From Pholiota molesta (lineage: Eukaryota; Basidiomycota; Agaricomycetes; Agaricales; Strophariaceae), in contig JACGCK010000420.1 in NCBI GenBank assembly GCA_014925825.1, positions 1 to 25,587 on the forward strand: a DNA stretch of 25,587 nt. The letters are read 5' to 3'. Within the stretch, counting starts at the first letter, position 1. Each line of letters begins with the position of its first letter. The notes beneath the pieces were generated by a model. The model ran no database searches. It had not been told where the DNA came from and worked only from the letters and a program-made list of their open reading frames with translations. The position numbers and the translations under genes are program-made. Below, one piece after another: positions 19,587-25,587 of the stretch.

Positions 19587-20960
19587 TGGAAGTTGTTTTT
19601 ACTCTTTTTAGATATTTATCATGTTTGCGGGATTAATTCATTGGTGCTTTTGCCAGTCTTTTCCCTGCCGGACTAGGTTTGGAGGCTGCGAATCATTTGT
19701 AAACCTTACTGTCCAGGTTCCTCTCAGCTGCTTTAATTCTGGAACAGTATATATACTGAAGCAAACAAGTCCTTCGCAAAAACCCGTTCACGAAGATCTG
19801 GAAGCAAATGTATTTTTGGGCAGTATAGTTCTATTTCATGATTGATAGATGCTTACTTACAATACACTGCGGATATTGAGTTTTCCTCAGGCTAGGTCTA
19901 GAAGAGAACGCCTCCCTCTCGTTATATCCACCCTCTTTCTGCCCGCGGTGTTGGATGGAATGAGATGATCAACTTACCTTCAGGATACACGCCCAAGTAT
20001 CCAGGTTCAGGTAAGTCATTCAAACTCTACATATATGCTCTTGGTTGAGAAATCTCAAATTCCGACAACTGTGATAACATACGGAACCACTCTTCAATCG
20101 GAGATTCAACTGTCTTCAAGATGTCATTTAGGCAACATTTGGGCTAGATTGGTCCACAATACGTGGCCTTTCATTTCGTGCCTGACCGAGCAAGTCGAAG
20201 AAGATGCGAACCACACTTTGCTGCTATTTCCGCGTGCTGGAGAATACACGAAAGACTCTACCTTACATGAAGCCTTGAAGCTGCTGAAAACCCCTTCACA
20301 TGGTTGCAGACGCAAATATTCGAATATTGGCGATTTTCACGAGGACAGGGCAGACGAAATCCTGAGAATCAATCCACCTCTAATTGCGAAGACTGTGAAC
20401 TCTACCATCGACCAAGGAGCCGGATAGATTTCACTGCTTTCAGCTAACGCAATCCTATACAATCACAGCGGCCATTGTTCTGGACTTGTTATCAGAAACT
20501 CTCAATGTTGTTTTCATTAAGCGATAAGTATCACCGCGAATGCAAATCAGTACTGATTATCATGTCACTCCATGATCTGAAAGGATATAGATCAGTGCTT
20601 TATGTACCCAACCGATTGGTTGACTTGTGTAAATTGTCATATTTGTTCCATCATGCCATAACCAGGATTGAACCCATGTATAATTGCGGACCAGATGAGC
20701 ACCCTTCTATAAGGAATACAAACCACTCCGAATTGGCTCAAGAATATGGGTGTGCAAGAGGAAGCAGCCTTTATAAGGACCTCGATTGAAGAGAGAAATG
20801 GTAGTGCTACGCCTTCGAGGACATCTCTTTTTTTCAGACTTGTGTAACTGCTCGAGAACGAGGTAAGTGTGTCCACAGGTACATTATAGGACGTCGATCT
20901 TTGATAGACTTTATAGTGCGTCCCGATTGAACTCAAAATAAGCACGATTTACGATCCACC
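19587..20960. other. Unassigned region, possible spliced gene
   Basis: This is the 3' flank of YME1 followed by sequence I cannot assign. A plausible first exon starts at the ATG near 19963 (MINLPSGYTPKYPGSG) and ends at a good donor GTAAGT near 20011. Open plus-strand frames follow at 20035-20427 and 20475-20789 without family features. If real, these would form a gene leading into the Cys/His-rich exon at 21056-21260, but I could not join the frames convincingly. Confidence 0.25.
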
Positions 20961-21055
20961 ACGGCCCTCCTCCTACCTCCGCCGACGAGAGCAGTAAGTC
21001 TAGACACCCCCCAATTCTTGCAACCATGGCTTCGTAATAACCTAATTGTGTTAGA

Positions 21056-21272
21056 TATGTGTCATAGACAACTCAAATTCGCGAAATCGACTGGGTGTGA
21101 CCATTTAACACTTACTAGCGAGTCCGTCATCGACTGCGGGGCGCAGGACTGCCAAATCAGCTTTAAACATCCGCCGGGTTGCAATAGCACGCAATGCCGC
21201 CGGTATTACGAGAAACCAGAGAGAATGATCACCGAACAAGTTCGTAGTATATGCACTATCCATTTCATATAG
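21056..21272 (+). CDS. Open exon with Cys/His-rich motif, possible zinc-binding protein (partial)
   Basis: This plus-strand frame follows a good GTAAGT...TTAG intron (about 20994-21053). It carries a pattern like a zinc-binding module: MCHRQLKF, STGCDHLT, DCGAQDCQISFKHPPGC, TQCRRYYEKPERMIT. Six Cys and several His/Asp in about 60 residues is far from random. The upstream segment ending PPPTSADES joins in phase. I do not recognise the family firmly; similar Cys/His endings with a YxxPER motif occur in uncharacterised basidiomycete proteins. The 3' end is unclear because it runs towards the 3' end of XPD on the other strand. Confidence 0.35.
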
Positions 21273-21417
21273 GCTGATGTGCTGCATACGATAGGTACCT
21301 GGGAATTGTAAACTATGTCCGCAATGATGAATTTAGAAAAGAAGTCTATTCCTATTCCACCATACGTACATAGACGTACACTTGGTCGCATTATTCAAAC
21401 ATCCAAGTCGAAGTCCA

Positions 21418-24400
21418 TTAAAGCGTTGTCGCTGATCCCACCATCTCGTAGTCATCCTCGTTGTGTTGCTTTTCCGCTTCCAATGCAAGCTCTTTCTGTT
21501 TGCTTGAGCCTTTTCGATGTCCTCAAGCGTCCATAATGATATGCCGGTTTGGTTTTCATTGGGATTTGCGATATCGTGCGCATGAAAAGCTTGAAAGGGT
21601 GATTGCCATATCAGTTGACAAATTCGAAGCAGTTTCGGTGATATATTGATTGATCCAGCGAGGGAGCTTTGCCCTCTTGTCTGCCCTCGCAAAACGCTAT
21701 ACAGATATTAAGCATCTTTACATTTTTAGAGAGTTGAAGCTCACTTTATCGGCAAAATCATCAATCCCCAGTCGGTCTTACCTCTCAATACGCGACCGAC
21801 GCATTGAGCAGCATTGCGCATCGCATCGAATCCTAGAAATTCAGATTCTCTTATACGATAGGCATCGCGAAGGTATTCAAGGCGAGCCTTCAAGATACGA
21901 CTTTCAGTGTATTGATAGGGCACACTGTGGATTATCAGAAAAAGAATATAGCCTTCCTGCGACAAAAGAAACGAACCCGAACATAATGACCGGCGCGTCC
22001 GTAATTATGATCAAAATCAATCCCTTCGGAGACTTTTCCTCGAGCGACGGAGAGGAGTACGGCCCCACGCCCGTTATCGCAAGCCTACGATATAGTTTTG
22101 AGTTGCGGGGGATGCACACGTGTCGGTTCACGTACCCTCCGATAATTTTCTAAAGCGATACTAGTCTCGTTGGCGTCCGGCGTTTCAACGAATATAAGTT
22201 TATGCTTCCACACTTCGTTTAGAATTCCCTAACGTAAAAGAGGTTGAGCATCGCTGAGCGTAAGTCAAAAGTTCTACACACCATATCATTCCACGCAGCC
22301 ACGATGGATTCCATGTATAGATAGCTAGGGAAGAAGGCCACGATCCCATCTGGTACAATTTTTGTGTACTCGATAAGAATGCTTCCGAAGTTGCGTACAA
22401 CGGCGGGGTCATTCCTAACTTCGAATCTTGAGCTAATAGCTACTTGATCACTTCCACGAGTGATGACCTTGGCGCATAAAATTTAAATATTGATGGAAAT
22501 AATGTATTCGCATACTGACCAATGGTAAGAATGCATTTCTTGTCAATGTCATAGGATATGTCTCTTGAACAACGGGAGTGAATTGGAGCATTTTGGGTAC
22601 ATGTCCAACGGTGATATCGTTCCGGAGTGATAACCACGCTACTGAAACGTTCGAAGACTGGCTTGATAGCGAGCGATGGATCTAAACAACTATTACAACA
22701 CATAAGCGAAGTACGCAAACTCCATGAAAAACAGCACTGACGTAAAATGAAAAACAGGATTAGGGACTGTAGCATTGTCGGTTTCAAAGGGTTCAAGGAT
22801 CAACAAGAATCCTTTTTGAAGTGTAAGTGACCTATACAACTCAGTATCGAAACTATTCACCTTTTTCATATGTAGCGACTAGTGTGGCAAAGCTTGCAAC
22901 CTTCTGAAGACTAGCGTATTCATCCAATCGTGTGAGTTCCAGAGTTCGAATGAGAGATTGTAATCTTTCCGCGCAAAATCTGATGAAGGTCATCAAAATC
23001 TGTATTTCTTGCTGGTGAGGTGGACTCACCGCAAAGGCCGTCGCTCGATGTAAGTGATGTCTTTGAGATGTTGCAAGAAGGATAACGGTGTTTCGGCTAC
23101 AACATGAAGAACACGCATCCGTGTCTGTATGATGTCATGGTTAGATGAAATTGGGTTGGATTAATCGAATGGTAGACCTTTATATACTCGACGAATCTTT
23201 TCAAGAAGGCGACAAAATGCTCTGCCTTCCGGATGTTCCCAGGAATCGCCTCGTGAATGAGGTCATCGGGGAGCACTATAAATGTTACTATCAATAATGT
23301 GCGGATTAATGCATGCCGATATACGACCTACATGGATTCCCATGAAGGTATCTGTGTCATTTTGATCTGATGTTCTTGTAGGCCCTCAACCAGTTTGGCA
23401 TACTCGTCTTGCAGTTTCGCTACGTCAGTCGTTTTAATCCTGCATCAGGTTAACATTAGAACCCCGCGAAACAAAATGCCCAACACACTCTTCGATTTTC
23501 TCAGCCAATTTGGTGACACTGCGTCCAGCTGCATCCATCATCGGTCGTGTGAGATCAATGCTCAGGGATTCGATGCAAACGTTATCTAAGTCCAAGTTGA
23601 GGAGAATCTGGCCCTAGGAGAATATGTTGACATACGATATTATGCGCTTCGTCAAAGACAACAATAGCATCCTTCGACATCTCTTTGGAAACTTGTTCCG
23701 CAACTTTAGGATCGAGAAGATAGTGGAAAGAATAGATAATAATGTCGACGAAGGGCATCTGGTGGGGCATAATCAGATTCAGAATGCCAAACCAACTCGA
23801 TGATGTATAAAATTTACCATCCTTCGGACGGCAAAGTAAGGGCAAACTCCTTTATCGCGCCCATATTGTAATACATCGGCGAGAGTCCATATACCACCTG
23901 GTATCAAATGCCCAGTTCCATTTTACCCAGATTCTGCGATGATGAACATACAATCATAAACAAATTAAATTTGGGTACCTCATGCCAATCGCATAGTTCA
24001 ACTGATCCAGGATTCGCCCTACCCTTCTCACAGACCGGCGGAATTTGTCAAGTCTCGACAGCGAGCATCTACCACCTTGCCTTCTTCTCTTTGGCGACCT
24101 TAAAAAACAGTATTTTCGAGTGAATATCTATAGAATCGTGGCTTGACTTACCTCGGGGTTGATGCAGAGGTTCTTCCTGCTGGTCAAACCAAGACCCATG
24201 AAGTTATTTCCTTCTCTTTCTCCTCTTCCGTCTCTGCGTACTGTATTCGATAATCCATTAGGCGCTTTAATTCCGTGAGAGCTTTCTCGATCTCTGGGAC
24301 GGTACGAGAGCAATATATTAATTTCCGCTTAGTTGGGAAGAACTAAGAGAAGTGGCAATTAGTCTCGTCCCTGAAGGTTATAAAATCACTCGCCTGTTGG

Positions 24401-24727
24401 TATGATACAATAAGAGATAATAAAGATACAGTTTTTCCAGTTCCAGAAGGCATTTCTAAGACACAGTGACCCTAGTGAAGGATTCAGCAAGCAGAAGTTG
24501 CAAGTACAGAAGGAATTACTGTTGCGTCCAGAGTTCTTTTGAGATCACACATATAAGCATATTGTTCTATTGACGAAGACTCAGGGTTGCAGTCCGTATA
24601 AAGGATATATGTAGTCTCACCAGGATAGATTCTATCGTAAGGAAAAATAATCTAGATGCTGTAAACATGACGCTTTTGTCTCCGCATAGGATGGACCCAC
24701 AGGTAAGTTGTCAATGAAGAACTTCAT
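21418..24727 (-). CDS. RAD3: RAD3/XPD, TFIIH 5'-3' DNA helicase
   Basis: This is an ATP-dependent helicase of TFIIH, needed for nucleotide excision repair and RNA polymerase II transcription. On the minus strand it starts at ATG 24727 (MKFFIDNLP) with tiny exons at 24727-24701 and 24651-24621 ([10 protein letters not shown]), and ends with TAA at 21420-21418 after MVGSATTL. Motifs in order: Walker [11 protein letters not shown] (about 24455-24430); iron-sulfur cysteines in [20 protein letters not shown] and the fourth in [16 protein letters not shown] (about 23655-23640) followed by [80 protein letters not shown]; and [14 protein letters not shown]. It has about a dozen introns. About a dozen single-base frame changes are needed (for example near 21495, 21592, 21755, 21992, 22623, 23636, 23915, 24033, 24078, 24210), mostly in short homopolymers. 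Gene loss is implausible for an essential helicase, so I infer assembly error. The intron after SLIVSYQQ uses a GC donor. Confidence 0.93.
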
Positions 24728-25587
24728 GGTCGAGTTGAAGAAGAAGTATGGGTGTTGTTTCGTCCCGAGTTCTCAGCTTTGCAGTGATTGAAGGGAGTGT
24801 GGAATGGTTCAGCAGAGCGCTAGGCACAGGGCTGTTCAAACTTCAGTAGTTCAACAATAGTTCAGTCGCTATTTCTGTGCTGAAGGGTCCAGGAAAGGAC
24901 TCGAATTTGGTCGTAGACTTGAGAGGTTCAAGAGTGTACGGACTGGACTATAAGATTGGATTGAATGTTCGATAGTGTGGCCGACAAGGCATGTAGGCTG
25001 GAAATGGAACTTCGAGTCAAGTTGAAGAATCAAGACGAGGAGCGTCAGTCACATCACGCACTTATATCTCACGTGCAAGTGACGTCGATCACACGCTCAA
25101 ATTGGCGCTCAGTTAGCGCCCAACCTCCATGAATAACGTTTTGAGTTTTGCAAGCCAGGTTCAAAATTGCAGCTTCTCAATTTCGCCATATGGTATGTAT
25201 GCGTATCTCAGGCTTCTATCGCTCTGCTTTTAGCAGTCCCAGTTTTGGATACAAGTGACAGCGAGATTGGAAGGAACGAAGTATTTGCTTACAATTTGTC
25301 CGCTCATGGTTGTCCCATCTATGACTTCTGGGCGTTTGCCGCATACATACTTATGTATCAATCTATTGTACCCATGACATGCATGTCATCGAAGTACGTA
25401 GATCAATACTTCAAATTTGCGTTCTGTATCCGCATTCTTGTCAACTGAAACATTGTCATGTTACATTGTGATTCCATGATTCCATCAAGCTGTACAAATG
25501 ATAGAAGAGAAGATGATGGTTCTTTAAGTTATGGATGAAGTTGAGGCCCAAGGGACATGTATAATATAATAAAGAGGCATTAGTAAT
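24728..25587. promoter_or_regulatory. XPD upstream region and unassigned sequence
   Basis: The start of XPD is at 24727, so its promoter lies just to the right. Two palindromic sites sit close together at 25070-25075 (CACGTG, an E-box) and 25081-25086 (GACGTC, core of an ATF/CREB-type site in TGACGTCG). A plus-strand open frame at 25167-25448 has two hydrophobic stretches but no family signature. No other gene was recognised. Confidence 0.4.

Overview
The window looks like nuclear DNA of a mushroom-forming basidiomycete (Agaricomycetes). Genes are dense on both strands and are broken by many short introns of about 50-60 nt with GT/AG borders. The conserved genes are eukaryotic housekeeping genes, mixed with lineage-type families: a degenerate kinase family, a Crinkler-like effector and a fungal membrane-protein family. 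No bacterial-style operons, rRNA, secure tRNA or CRISPR array was seen.

Layout. About 540-2052 (-): a probable gene of many tiny exons, function unknown. 2950-4301 (+): protein-kinase-like gene with several frame breaks. 4942-6745 (-): ERV41/ERGIC-type ER-Golgi cargo receptor subunit, five exons, with a very GC-rich last exon. 7553-8012 (+): mitochondrial ribosomal protein uL30m (yeast Mrpl33). 8216-8941 (-): C-terminal part of a fungal multi-pass membrane protein. 9118-11322 (+): three-exon Crinkler-like gene with a ubiquitin-like header, a PD-(D/E)xK-like middle and a kinase-like C-terminus. 11341-12490: gene-free repeat block with two arrays in inverted orientation around a Pol III-like box module. 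12652-14165 (+): basic/acidic nuclear protein, unknown. 14937-16142 (-): cyclin-D1-binding-protein-1-like (GCIP) protein. 16298-19586 (+): i-AAA protease YME1 in 18 exons, divergent from the previous gene across 155 bp. 19590-21400: mostly unassigned, with one Cys/His-rich open exon. 21418-24727 (-): RAD3/XPD, the TFIIH 5'-3' DNA helicase. 24728-25587: XPD upstream region and unassigned sequence.

The conserved genes are not a pathway. They cover secretion (ERV41), mitochondrial translation and inner-membrane protein quality control (uL30m, YME1), and transcription/repair (XPD).

The most important reading note is that genes expected to be intact and essential (XPD, YME1, ERV41, uL30m) carry many single-base frame breaks. 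Most are the loss of one base from a short homopolymer, and the conserved protein resumes at once in the next frame. This argues for residual assembly error more than for gene death. By contrast, the Crinkler-like and GCIP-like genes splice into clean frames. The most interesting biology is the three-module Crinkler-like gene next to the inverted repeat block.
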